Assembly (NCBI GenBank): GCA_029262635.1
Contig: JAJCZA010000012.1
Span: forward strand, 62,001-126,000
DNA length: 64,000 nucleotides
From: Vampirovibrionales bacterium
GTDB lineage: Bacteria > Cyanobacteriota > Vampirovibrionia > Vampirovibrionales > Vampirovibrionaceae
Direction of reading: 5' to 3'
Shown: positions 6,761-15,241 of the stretch, one piece after another
Position numbering within the stretch: the stretch's first letter is position 1
Layout: every line of letters begins with the position of its first letter
Made by a program: the position numbers and the translations under genes
Notes under the pieces: model-generated
Seen by the model: only the letters and a program-made list of their open reading frames with translations
Databases searched by the model: none
What the model was told of the DNA's origin: nothing

Positions 6761-7732
6761 ATGAAAGTTCTCGTCAGTGGATCGTCCGGGTTGGTCGGGT
6801 CAGCGTTGTGTGAATTTTTAACTCAGTCGGGTCATGATGTTTATCATTTGGTTCGCAGAAAGCCACGCAATGAGCTGGAAATTCAATGGAGTCCTGAGAA
6901 AAACACCATTGATCGTAATGCATTAGAAGGGTTTGATGCGGTTATTAACTTGGCGGGTGAGAGTGTTCTGGGTGTTTGGACGAAGCAAAAAAAGGCCGCT
7001 ATTCAGGAGAGTCGGGTGGATGGTACGAAGCTACTGGCTGTAGCCTTAGCTAGCCTGAAAAATAAACCCAAAGTCCTTATTAATGCTTCGGCTATTGGCT
7101 ATTACGGCAGTCGAGGAGATGAGGTTCTTACAGAATTGAGCTTGCCGGCTTCATCGGCTCAACTGCAACAACGAAAAGCCCCGGTTTTTCTGTTTGATCC
7201 GGCATGGGGGGCTGGTTTTCTCTCTGAAGTCTGTCGTCGATGGGAAGAGGCAACGAGTCCGGCTTTAGAGTCGGGTATCCGAGTGGTCCAGCTTCGTACC
7301 GGTGTGGTTCTCAGCGAAAAAGGAGGGGCTCTGTCCAAGATGCTCCCTGCTTTTAAATTAGGCATTGCGGGCCCGCTGGGTAATGGAAAACAGTATATGA
7401 GCTGGGTAACGCTGGATGATCTGGTGGGCATGGTTAACCATGCTTTAGTTCATGACGAGATTAAAGGGCCCATTAATGCGGTGGCTCCCAATCCGGTGAC
7501 GAATGGGGAATTTACAAGCGCCCTGAAGGAACGGGCGTTTCTGATCCCGGGTTTGGGTAGCATGACCAATTTTATTCCGGCACCAGCTTTGGCGATTAAG
7601 TTGGGAACGGGCGAAATGGGCAATGCCCTGTTGCTCTCCAGCACTCGGGTTGAACCGTCTCGCCTGAAAGCCACAGGTTATAAATTTCTCCATCCCGAAA
7701 TCAAGGGTGCGCTTCGCCACGTCCTAAATTAA
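6761..7732 (+). CDS. TIGR01777-family NAD(P)-dependent epimerase (YfcH/SDR39U1-like)
   Basis: An extended short-chain dehydrogenase: the N-terminal GSSGLVGSALCEFL is the glycine-rich Rossmann motif. The family phrases NLAGESV, NASAIGYYG and RTGVVLS are all present, and the C-terminal domain ends with the DUF1731-like KATGYKFLHPEI. At 323 aa it is slightly longer than usual because of an insertion of about 20 residues around 125-145 (between LTELS and the FLSEVCRRWE helix). The substrate of this family is unknown. It stands alone behind its own promoter and an AGGAG ribosome-binding site. Confidence 0.88.
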   Translation: MKVLVSGSSGLVGSALCEFLTQSGHDVYHLVRRKPRNELEIQWSPEKNTIDRNALEGFDAVINLAGESVLGVWTKQKKAAIQESRVDGTKLLAVALASLKNKPKVLINASAIGYYGSRGDEVLTELSLPASSAQLQQRKAPVFLFDPAWGAGFLSEVCRRWEEATSPALESGIRVVQLRTGVVLSEKGGALSKMLPAFKLGIAGPLGNGKQYMSWVTLDDLVGMVNHALVHDEIKGPINAVAPNPVTNGEFTSALKERAFLIPGLGSMTNFIPAPALAIKLGTGEMGNALLLSSTRVEPSRLKATGYKFLHPEIKGALRHVLN

Positions 7733-7814
7733 ATAAAACGGGCAACTTTTTTGTGTTTTTCGGTTTTATGCTACCAATAAGGTCATTACAAGACATTAGA
7801 GGGGCTCTTTCAGC

Positions 7815-9020
7815 ATGGCGGCACCGATCAGCTATATCACCAAACGCCTTTTGGTCGAGGGTGAAAAAAACCTAAAGCAACTCAGTGACGAAGGGTTTAT
7901 GGGGGTTTGGCGCACCTTGACAGAGATGGCTAAAAAACCGACTGAGGCCGACTCATTCATTAAGCTTAATGTCAAAAGTCAAGCGAAAGCGACAGATTTC
8001 AAAGGGATTTTCGGGTTTTTTAACAAATTTGCTGAATCCGCCAAAGTCCTATGGAATAAATGGACAGGGCACTTATCTCAACTCATTGAAAACGTGAAAT
8101 CATTGGCCAAACGAAAAGCAGAAAGAGAAGCAGTACGTTCGGTCAAGGAAGTACTGCCGCCCAAAGAAATTCTTGAAAATATAAAAAACAGTTTGTCCCC
8201 TCAAGCGAGGCAAACCCTTAGCCAGGATGTCTACAAAATTCTAAAAGAAACAAAGAGTGAGAATCTCCCCAAAGACTTTGTGGCTATGGGCCTTAATATC
8301 TTGAAGAATAATGGCCCTGACGCCATGGCGTTAACCGACTCTCAAGTTCATCTCCTGCTCAAGAATTACAACAAATTACCCAAGGAAGGTGCTTTGGCTT
8401 CTCTGAAGGACTCGCTTGCGGCGGTGATTAAGAAGTCGGGTATTCAGTCGAGGGTACTGCCTTTAGGACAGCCCGTAAAAGAGCTTTTTGACCAAAAACT
8501 GGCAGAAGAAATCACTCGGGTCGGGAAAACCAATATTAAGGCTTTATCCAAAGCGGTAAATGAGCCTGCAATGGCATTTGTAAATAAAGAGGGGCGCGTA
8601 CTTTTTAAGCCCAAAGTGTCGGTTCCGAGACATGTATCTGCTCAAGGGGTTAGCTTAACCTCAGAGCAGGATCGGCGTTTATTGGCGCTCTATTTGGCCT
8701 CAAAAAACAAAGATTTGGGGACAATCCAAGGATATGCTAAGACGTTGGTAAACCATATGAAGCAAAAGCCCGATGAGTTTTTGAAAGACTATCTGGCCAT
8801 GGCAAAAGGCCCCGGTAGTCACGGTGAAGCGCTGAATCTTGGGCTGTTGCCCAATAAGCCTTCCGGTCGTGTTATTGCCGAAAATGCTAAAGAGATTATT
8901 CAAAAACTGAACCCGAATGATGCGAGTGAAATGGGGAAACTGGCTCAAGGGCTAGTCAGCTTACTGGAAGACCCCATGTTATTGTCTAAAATGCCAAAGA
9001 CGCTTCAAGCGACCCTCTAA
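7815..9020 (+). CDS. hypothetical protein, 401 aa, helical
   Basis: I do not recognise this protein. It is lysine-rich and apparently almost entirely alpha-helical, without a signal peptide or membrane segment. The middle third (about residues 115-215) has heptad-like leucine spacing that suggests helical bundles, and no catalytic motif was seen. It lies 83 bases after the epimerase gene and before the exchanger gene. It is probably lineage-specific; a cytosolic structural or effector-like protein is possible, but there is no direct evidence. Confidence 0.7.
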   Translation: MAAPISYITKRLLVEGEKNLKQLSDEGFMGVWRTLTEMAKKPTEADSFIKLNVKSQAKATDFKGIFGFFNKFAESAKVLWNKWTGHLSQLIENVKSLAKRKAEREAVRSVKEVLPPKEILENIKNSLSPQARQTLSQDVYKILKETKSENLPKDFVAMGLNILKNNGPDAMALTDSQVHLLLKNYNKLPKEGALASLKDSLAAVIKKSGIQSRVLPLGQPVKELFDQKLAEEITRVGKTNIKALSKAVNEPAMAFVNKEGRVLFKPKVSVPRHVSAQGVSLTSEQDRRLLALYLASKNKDLGTIQGYAKTLVNHMKQKPDEFLKDYLAMAKGPGSHGEALNLGLLPNKPSGRVIAENAKEIIQKLNPNDASEMGKLAQGLVSLLEDPMLLSKMPKTLQATL

Positions 9021-9076
9021 ACGGTGTCTTGACGAAAGACTAAAATTTAATCGCTTAATTCCCCAACTTAAAGCGG

Positions 9077-9082
9077 TACAAT
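9077..9082 (+). promoter_or_regulatory. -10 element placing transcription start at the exchanger ATG
   Basis: TACAAT (within CGGTACAATAG) ends seven bases before the ATG at 9090, so the predicted transcription start coincides with the start codon, as in a leaderless mRNA. No clear -35 is seen. The alternative is translation from the second ATG at 9102. Confidence 0.4.
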
Positions 9083-9089
9083 AGCGTGT

Positions 9090-9950
9090 ATGAAACAAAT
9101 CATGAAAGTGCTGTTGAAGTTCGATCTGGACGAGCTGGATTTTATTTCCTGGTTTCTCGTGTTGGCGTTTTTCTGCGTGTCCGCCTTCTTTTATCAAGGC
9201 GATATTCAGCAAACCTTCTTTGGGGCCTGTGCCATTATTGTGCTGATGCTGTTTGTCTCTCACAGCATCGCTTTGATTCTGGGTGTGCTGAAAAACCATC
9301 CTCGCATGGGGGAGTTGACCGGCTATATTACGAATGGCCCGGAAGCGCTGGTGATTATGGTGGGGCTGTTCCATAACAAGCTCTATTTCGCCATGGGGGT
9401 TCCGCTGGGATCTAATTTTGCCAACCCCATCTTGTTTACGGTGGCGGCTTTGATTACCGGTATGTTTTTGATGCTGTTCAAGGAAAATATGATCCGAATC
9501 GGGACCATTCTACTGGGCACTATGGGGCTAGCCGCCAGCTTCTTTCTGCTGCCGGAGAGTCGAGATTCTCTGTTATGGGGGTGGGCCGGGATCGCGCTAG
9601 CCTTGAGCACCACATTTTATTTCATGAAAATTGATGAGGCGGTTGAGGAGGAGATTGAGGATGCTATTCCACCACTGTATATTATTCCTGCGATTCTCTT
9701 TCTGATAACCGCAGGCTATTTCCTGGATCCGGCAGTGAGCTTTACCGCAATAAACAGTCGAGTGCCCGAAGGCGTGATTAGCTTTTGTATCTTGAGTTTC
9801 ATCACGTCATGGCCTGAGTTTCGGACCGCGACCAGCTTGCTGAAGCGGAAAAAAATGAAAGCAGCTGTGCTGAATATTCTAATCAGCAACATTACTAACC
9901 TATGGCTGGCCATTCTGGGTGTGGTTATTTATCTATTACTACCGCATTAA
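9090..9950 (+). CDS. Na+/Ca2+ exchanger-superfamily (CaCA) membrane protein
   Basis: The 286-aa protein has about 9-10 hydrophobic helices. Two inverted alpha-repeats of the cation/Ca2+ antiporter superfamily are visible: residues about 75-110 with NGPEALV and PLGSNFANPILF, and about 235-275 with TSWPEFRTA and NILISNITNLW. The ion-binding Glu of each repeat (in PE) is retained. It presumably exchanges Ca2+ or another cation for Na+ or H+ across the inner membrane. The length is a little short for the family, and the acidic cytoplasmic loop between the halves is brief (VEEEIEDAI). The next gene, on the opposite strand, is a K+ channel-like protein. Confidence 0.82.
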   Translation: MKQIMKVLLKFDLDELDFISWFLVLAFFCVSAFFYQGDIQQTFFGACAIIVLMLFVSHSIALILGVLKNHPRMGELTGYITNGPEALVIMVGLFHNKLYFAMGVPLGSNFANPILFTVAALITGMFLMLFKENMIRIGTILLGTMGLAASFFLLPESRDSLLWGWAGIALALSTTFYFMKIDEAVEEEIEDAIPPLYIIPAILFLITAGYFLDPAVSFTAINSRVPEGVISFCILSFITSWPEFRTATSLLKRKKMKAAVLNILISNITNLWLAILGVVIYLLLPH

Positions 9951-9975
9951 AGGCAGACTTACTTGAAGATAACGA

Positions 9976-10653
9976 TTAAAGATGCTGGCGCTGGTCGAGT
10001 AAATAGATCCCAATGAGTCGGGCAACGAGGATAGTCGTATAAAGAATACCGGCAATGGCTTCAAGTAGAGAGAGAGACTGGGCCTGTAAGGTGACAGGCA
10101 GAATATCGCCATAGCCCAGTGTGGTGAGGGTGATAAAACTGTAATAAATAAAATTAGGAAAATCCAGAATACTATCGGTGGGGTTGATATAGGTTGAAAT
10201 GAAAGAACCTGGCGCGACGCCCTCAAGAAAGGCATAAGCCATGGCCCAGGTGAGTCCCATGAGCAAGTACACACAGACGGCGCCTTGAAGGGTGTAGTGG
10301 GTGACCCGCTCACACCGGATAAAAATAAAGACGAGAAAGGTATATAGGGTGTAGATGCTGAATAGAACGGAAAGAGCCAGCCGAAGGGATTCCATAAAGC
10401 CGACCTGATAGAAAATACCAGCGATGTTTAAAATCATAATGGGTAGAAACAAACAAGAACCGATGATAAGGTGTTGCCGTGTGTCGCTCAAGGCATATAC
10501 GGCTGAGGCAAAGACGCCGATATAGAGAAATCGGATAAATTCCCCTTCAATGGAACGGGTATTTTCAGACACGTAGGGATAAATGACGAGAATAGCCAGT
10601 AAGAAAATCAATAAAAACGTAAACCGATGAAGGACAAGTTTGGCGTTTGGCAT
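9976..10653 (-). CDS. two-pore-domain-type K+ channel protein
   Basis: The 225-aa membrane protein has about six hydrophobic segments. Between the last two lies the pore helix and selectivity filter TLTTLGYGDILPVT, the K+ channel signature GYGD. No C-terminal RCK/TrkA domain is present; the protein ends 35 residues after the filter with QRQHL. The N-terminal four helices are not a charged voltage sensor. It would conduct K+ across the inner membrane. It converges with the exchanger gene (25 bases between stops). Confidence 0.85.
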   Translation of the reverse strand: MPNAKLVLHRFTFLLIFLLAILVIYPYVSENTRSIEGEFIRFLYIGVFASAVYALSDTRQHLIIGSCLFLPIMILNIAGIFYQVGFMESLRLALSVLFSIYTLYTFLVFIFIRCERVTHYTLQGAVCVYLLMGLTWAMAYAFLEGVAPGSFISTYINPTDSILDFPNFIYYSFITLTTLGYGDILPVTLQAQSLSLLEAIAGILYTTILVARLIGIYLLDQRQHL

Positions 10654-10675
10654 TGAAATAGGATTCCTGCTGTTT

Positions 10676-11218
10676 TTAGTGATTATTGGTATCCGTTAAT
10701 CGAAGGTCTTTCGCGACCTCTTCAAGGGATTCTCCAGAATTTTGGGGAAGGGTAAGGCGGGCGATAATGCTTTCAAGCATAGATTCAGCCTCAGTGCTGT
10801 TTTTAAAAACGTAGGTACTGACGACTTCACGAACATCATCGAGTTGTGACGGGTAGTCATTTTTTTGACAGGCCTCTAAATACGTTTGAACCAGTCTAAT
10901 CAGGGTGAGCAGGTGGTGGGCCATAAATTGCCGGTTTTCATCAGTGAGTTGATACAGGTAATTGACCATTTTATGCACGGTCGGGTTTTTGTCGTAGTTT
11001 CGATTCCGTTGTTTGGACTTATAAAGCGCTAATACTTTTTCGCTTCCCAGGCTACGGTAACTTCTAAGGTCTTCTTTTTCCTTCAGATCTCGCTCAACTA
11101 GATGAATGATGCCGTCACAAACAATCACCATCATGCCGTCGGGCAGTTCAAACATAAAACTGAGCGCTTTAGAAGTTGCTGGGTTTTTATCGTACCAACG
11201 CTTAAATGAATCGGCCAT
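10676..11218 (-). CDS. hypothetical protein with an internal repeat
   Basis: The ORF track begins at 11311, but the first 31 residues overlap pseG and look unlike coding sequence; the ATG at 11218 (MADSFKRWYDK) gives 180 aa and is the more likely start. The protein is unrecognised, soluble and helical. The motif YDKNPxxxKxxxxxxxLxD occurs twice, near residues 9 and 68, so the N-terminal two thirds seem to be two related units of about 60 residues. It follows pseG on the same strand by 44 bases and precedes the K+ channel gene by 22 bases, so the three may share a transcript. Confidence 0.68.
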   Translation of the reverse strand: MADSFKRWYDKNPATSKALSFMFELPDGMMVIVCDGIIHLVERDLKEKEDLRSYRSLGSEKVLALYKSKQRNRNYDKNPTVHKMVNYLYQLTDENRQFMAHHLLTLIRLVQTYLEACQKNDYPSQLDDVREVVSTYVFKNSTEAESMLESIIARLTLPQNSGESLEEVAKDLRLTDTNNH

Positions 11219-11262
11219 GGCTGTTTTATTCTGTTCTCCGGCGCTATTCTCGTATAACCCAT

Positions 11263-12336
11263 TTATCGTAACATAGATGCAGGAATTGTAGCGGATTGGA
11301 GCTGTTGGCAAACGCGTGCTGTCCCTTGAGCATCAACAAGTGTCATGCCCCGCTGTCGGATAAACGAAACCCACTCTGGACAATGGCATAGAGTCTGAAT
11401 GATATGAGCGAGTACGTCGGGTTTCAGGGTGTCAATCTCCCCCGCGTACACCTGATAACCGCATTCGGCCAGATAGCGGCTGAGTTCCCGGTGGTTTTCC
11501 GCGATGGAAATCACAAGCCCCGGCAGGCCAAGGGCAAATCGTTCCCACGTGGTGGTGCCGCCGGCACCGATGAATAGATCTGAATCCATCATCTTTTTTG
11601 CCATGTCGGGAATGTTGGTCAGATACTCAAATCCGTGTTGTTTCGCAAAGGCTTGAATCAGAGACGGGTTTGGGTTGGCAGCGCCAACGATGACACTGAC
11701 CTCTAGCGATGGGGCGCTTTCAAATCGAGCCAGCTGGCTAAGGGCTTCCAGAACTTTCAGCGTGGCGTTGTTGGGATCCGCTCCGCCTAACGACACCATA
11801 ATCCGATGAACAGGTTTGACAGCCATAAGCTTTTCCCCCTGAGCGTCGAGTACCTTTCTGGACGCTAAAAACTCTGGGCGAAGCAAGGTATATTCCGTCC
11901 CCAGTAGGCATTTGCATGTTTTCGGAACAAGACCATGGTAGCGAGTCGGCTGATGGGGCATGAAATTTTGATCCAGTAAGATGTCACAGTCATGCGGGCG
12001 ATCAGCTAAATCGTCGATCACTAAAATTTGTTTGACCCATGGTCGACATGTGGATTCCCACTGACGATCCAATTTGTAATGATCCACAATCAGCCAATCC
12101 GCTTTAGATCCGTTTTTAAACAGAGGAAGCTCTGATATGTCAGGTTCAGTAGAAGAGCAGGGAATAACGGGAAACCCTTCCTCTTCAATGCGGGTGTTTA
12201 GGTTGCCTTGAAGCGGTTGGCAAATGAAGACGATTTCATGCCCTTTTTTCCGAAGGGCATTGGCCAGCGTCAGGCAACGAATCACATGACCGGTGCCGAT
12301 GGCGCTGGAGGCATCCGTACGAAAGGCAATGTTCAT
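11263..12336 (-). CDS. pseG: PseG-type UDP-sugar hydrolase (pseudaminic acid pathway)
   Basis: A GT-B-fold hydrolase that removes UDP from UDP-2,4-diacetamido-2,4,6-trideoxy-beta-L-altropyranose, the fourth step of CMP-pseudaminic acid synthesis. The family start RTDASSAIGTGHVIRCL is present with the catalytic His (H17), and the C-terminal donor-binding GAGGTTTWERFALGLP is intact. The 357-aa length is normal. It overlaps the sulfatase-superfamily gene by four bases (12333-12336), so the two are translationally coupled. PseB and PseC are encoded 7 kb away on the other strand, while PseF, PseH and PseI are not in the window. Confidence 0.9.
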   Translation of the reverse strand: MNIAFRTDASSAIGTGHVIRCLTLANALRKKGHEIVFICQPLQGNLNTRIEEEGFPVIPCSSTEPDISELPLFKNGSKADWLIVDHYKLDRQWESTCRPWVKQILVIDDLADRPHDCDILLDQNFMPHQPTRYHGLVPKTCKCLLGTEYTLLRPEFLASRKVLDAQGEKLMAVKPVHRIMVSLGGADPNNATLKVLEALSQLARFESAPSLEVSVIVGAANPNPSLIQAFAKQHGFEYLTNIPDMAKKMMDSDLFIGAGGTTTWERFALGLPGLVISIAENHRELSRYLAECGYQVYAGEIDTLKPDVLAHIIQTLCHCPEWVSFIRQRGMTLVDAQGTARVCQQLQSATIPASMLR

Positions 12337-14603
12337 AGGGAACGGATTTCCCGTAATATCTCGTCCCCGTTTGCTGAACCGGTTTCAATGGAAAAGATCT
12401 GGATACTGTTTTGACCGGCTTTAAAGCTGGATTCAGGAACGAGTCCGCCAAACAAGAATCGATTACCGTCGCTGGTAATAATCCGTGGCATCGTACACTG
12501 AATAACCCCATTAACCGAAATGGCCAGCCGTTTAGGGAAGGAAGATTTTGATTTCCCGGTGATAGAAACCACTTCACCTTCAATTAATGCTGGAATAAAG
12601 TCGTCGTCTAGTTCAACGGCTTCGTAGGCATCGGGTGAATGAAGCTGGAATGCCCAAGGTGACTCTTTTGGAGGAATAATCGTTAGGTTCTGGAGAGACT
12701 GTCCGACCCAAGGCTTGTTTTTTCCTGACGAAAATACGTTGCCCCAATCGCCGGTTCCAAACCAGGCAAGCTTGTTTTTTAGGCTGGGCGATTGGGTAAT
12801 GTCCAGATTGGTTGCAAACGTGTAACGTTTTTCGCCTTGATTATCCACCACTTCTACCGAGGTAATTTCAGGGTAATCGTCCCGAAGCATGGAGTGGCCG
12901 TCAAATGATGCGGTGTCCAGAGGAATGCGTGTTATATCTGCGATGGTTGGAAGAATGTCCAGTAGGCGAACCGGCTTTTTGACGGTTTGCCCCTGAGTCT
13001 GGTGAGGGGCTTTAATAAACAAAGGAACCTGGATTAAATCGGCATAGTTTGTCGAGGTTAATTTACGCCGTTCTTCACCAATACCACTCCAGTTAGCCCC
13101 GTGATCGGCGACCACGATAATCAGGGTGTCATTATATAGACCGAGTGTTTCCAGTCGTTGAATCATGTCACCGAGGAGGGCGTCTGTTGCGCCCACCTGA
13201 AGGAGATGGCGCTGGTAGTCAAAGAAAATATCCTGCTCGTGTTCCCATTTTGTAAAATATCGATAAGGCCCGATTCGATAGTGTTTTCCGGAGGGGGTAT
13301 AGTTGTAAGGAACGTGGGGCATTAAAATATGCATGAAATTCAACGTCGGTTTTTCGCCGGGGCGGTGGGGCTGAATGCGGCGGATAAATTTTTGGAATAA
13401 ACCCCGTTTATGATTGGCCACGGCTTTTTTACCCGGGCGAGTGGTTTTGGGATCAATGCTCATCCGTTTGGGCGTTTGTGTTTTAGGCGCTGAAATGTTG
13501 GCTTGCACAGGGTTTGTTTGATGAATCTGTGGGACTTCAGGTGCTTTAGAAGAGTTCCAACTAAAATCGCCCCAGTTGTTGCTTACATCAGGCAGGTGTT
13601 TTGCCCATTTTGGTGGGGTGATAATGTGCAGGTACACAACCGCTAAATCGGACACCGAAGACTTAAGCCGTTTAAACCGTTTCTTTTTTCGGGCTTTGCA
13701 GAGTGTTTCAGGACAAAGAGCCGTGTGCTTCTCGCTAATATTTTTCAATTGGTGGGTGGTGCCGAATAGGGTAAACAGGTTATGTGTCAGCTCGCCATTG
13801 GAATGTTTTTCCTCATCCGATGGGCTCTGGCCGGAGACAATAGCCGGAACGGCCCAAAGGGTAGAGGCCCCCACCGTATAGGTGTTTTTATACCATGTGC
13901 CCTCGTGGGCCAAACGGGCAAAATTAGGGAAGCGGGTTGCGTCAATTTCACCATGGGCATCCACCAGAGAGGCTAAGGGCAGTTCGTCTAAAACGACCAT
14001 GACAATAGGAGGTAAGTTTTGGGGCGTGCTAAGACCTGCCGTGGCAGCGGTGTTTTCTGGGGTCTTGCTAATAGGGGCTTCAAAGATAAGGGCGGTGGCA
14101 TCGCTAAAGCAGATAAAAAGCAAGGGGAAAATAACAACAACCGGCGACAAAAACGTGAGCAGTGACCGGGCAGTGGCTTTTTGTAAATATAAAAAAGTGC
14201 TGATTCCAGCCAATAGTAAAGCAATTGCTAGTAATAGCCCTGCGGGAACACCCCCAATTACTGGATTCAAGCTGTTAACCAGCGGGAGAAAAATGGCCGT
14301 GAGTAATATGACGATTATTCCAGCCAACAAACCGGTACGTACTTGTTTGTGAATCAAACCTGCCAATTCTCGAATAAAAATCAGGGGCAAGGCGAGGCCC
14401 AGACTAAGCGTCAGGGTAATGAGCAGAACATCAACCCCATCCATTTGATTGGCCGTAAAAAAACCGGTTTGGGAACCCAGTAAGCTGTATAAGGGTTGAG
14501 CAACGGCAAAGGCGAACAACGTTAAAATATGCAGTCCCTCAATGCTTCGGGTTTTTAAGGTGAGGCTTGGCGGGAGGGGAGAAGGGGTTGAAGAACGTTC
14601 CAT
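12333..14603 (-). CDS. membrane-anchored sulfatase/alkaline-phosphatase-superfamily enzyme
   Basis: The 756-aa protein has five hydrophobic helices in the first 170 residues, then a periplasmic catalytic domain. The metal-binding start VMVVLDEL, a likely nucleophile region GASTLWAVPAIVSG and the late metal site VVADHGANW are those of the sulfatase/LtaS/phosphoethanolamine transferase superfamily; MPHVPY is also typical. An acidic/basic linker of about 100 residues (about 320-420) interrupts the domain. The C-terminal 130 residues form a beta-rich module. It may transfer or remove a phosphate- or sulfate-linked group on surface glycans. Its coupling to pseG suggests a role in the same glycan system; the exact reaction is unknown. 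Confidence 0.82.
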   Translation of the reverse strand: MERSSTPSPLPPSLTLKTRSIEGLHILTLFAFAVAQPLYSLLGSQTGFFTANQMDGVDVLLITLTLSLGLALPLIFIRELAGLIHKQVRTGLLAGIIVILLTAIFLPLVNSLNPVIGGVPAGLLLAIALLLAGISTFLYLQKATARSLLTFLSPVVVIFPLLFICFSDATALIFEAPISKTPENTAATAGLSTPQNLPPIVMVVLDELPLASLVDAHGEIDATRFPNFARLAHEGTWYKNTYTVGASTLWAVPAIVSGQSPSDEEKHSNGELTHNLFTLFGTTHQLKNISEKHTALCPETLCKARKKKRFKRLKSSVSDLAVVYLHIITPPKWAKHLPDVSNNWGDFSWNSSKAPEVPQIHQTNPVQANISAPKTQTPKRMSIDPKTTRPGKKAVANHKRGLFQKFIRRIQPHRPGEKPTLNFMHILMPHVPYNYTPSGKHYRIGPYRYFTKWEHEQDIFFDYQRHLLQVGATDALLGDMIQRLETLGLYNDTLIIVVADHGANWSGIGEERRKLTSTNYADLIQVPLFIKAPHQTQGQTVKKPVRLLDILPTIADITRIPLDTASFDGHSMLRDDYPEITSVEVVDNQGEKRYTFATNLDITQSPSLKNKLAWFGTGDWGNVFSSGKNKPWVGQSLQNLTIIPPKESPWAFQLHSPDAYEAVELDDDFIPALIEGEVVSITGKSKSSFPKRLAISVNGVIQCTMPRIITSDGNRFLFGGLVPESSFKAGQNSIQIFSIETGSANGDEILREIRSL

Positions 14604-14968
14604 GAAGAGGGTCCTGCTTTATTTTAGGATTTGTTTAAAAGGGAAAATCCTGTTGATTATACCCTAATCTCATTGGGAATCGCCACCCGACCCCTCTAAT
14701 TAGCAACAAACCGGTGGGCACAGTTGGCTTACTTATGAGTTGGATTTGTAAACACCAAAGTATAGGTTGTAACCTTACCCTATGCCTTGGCTCTATTGGA
14801 TTCTCGCTTTTATGGGAATGACAAGGGAATAAGAAAATCTCGAACTGACCCACTATCAACGGGCTTGTTTTCTTGACCCGCTCAATGAGACGGTGCTATG
14901 ATGAGCAAAATTTTCAGCCTTCTATATTTTTACCGAAATGCCTGTAATTTAAGGATTTCCACCTTACG
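14604..14968. promoter_or_regulatory. 365-base divergent intergenic region
   Basis: This region separates the sulfatase-superfamily gene (minus) from the small membrane protein gene (plus). A good -10 (TATAAT on the minus strand, 14661-14656, within GGGTATAAT) serves the former, with a leader of about 45 bases, and a full sigma70 promoter serves the latter. The 74-aa minus-strand ORF in the track (14635-14859) covers these promoters and is not convincing. I see nothing else in the region. Confidence 0.5.
14873..14902 (+). promoter_or_regulatory. sigma70 promoter upstream of the small membrane protein gene
   Basis: TTGACC (14873-14878) and TATGAT (14897-14902) are separated by 18 bases, with a predicted start near 14909 and a 60-base leader. 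It is one of the best promoter matches in the window. Confidence 0.68.
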
Positions 14969-15241
14969 ATGAGCCTGCTTCCTTCGACGCTTTTTTCGCC
15001 TAAAACTTCATTGAGTCTTTTCTTTGGGGCACTGTTCTGGCTGTTTTCACCTCTCAGTGCATCGGCCTATCTTGATCCGGGAAGTGGTAGCTTTGTGGTT
15101 CAGGTGGTTGTGGCATCGTTTTTGGGGATTGCCTTTACGCTGAAAACTTTTTGGCATTCCATTACCTATAAGGTAGCTCAGTTATTTTCTGCCACACCAA
15201 AGAAGAATGCCCATGATCCAGACTCTTCACAAAACGTCTAA
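14969..15241 (+). CDS. small membrane protein with YLDPGSGS motif
   Basis: The 90-aa protein has a signal-like hydrophobic helix (about residues 12-32), the motif AYLDPGSGSFVVQ, a second hydrophobic helix and a basic tail. Short proteins with this Y-[LI]-D-P-G-[ST]-G-S motif followed by a membrane helix are common next to surface-glycan and methyltransferase genes; no biochemical function is known to me. The end overlaps the start of the next methyltransferase gene, suggesting coupled translation. Confidence 0.75.
   Translation: MSLLPSTLFSPKTSLSLFFGALFWLFSPLSASAYLDPGSGSFVVQVVVASFLGIAFTLKTFWHSITYKVAQLFSATPKKNAHDPDSSQNV

Noticed and set aside
14635-14859. 74-aa minus-strand ORF upstream of the sulfatase-superfamily gene
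   Set aside because: It has no ribosome-binding site and overlaps the likely promoter of the neighbouring gene; composition unlike real proteins here.
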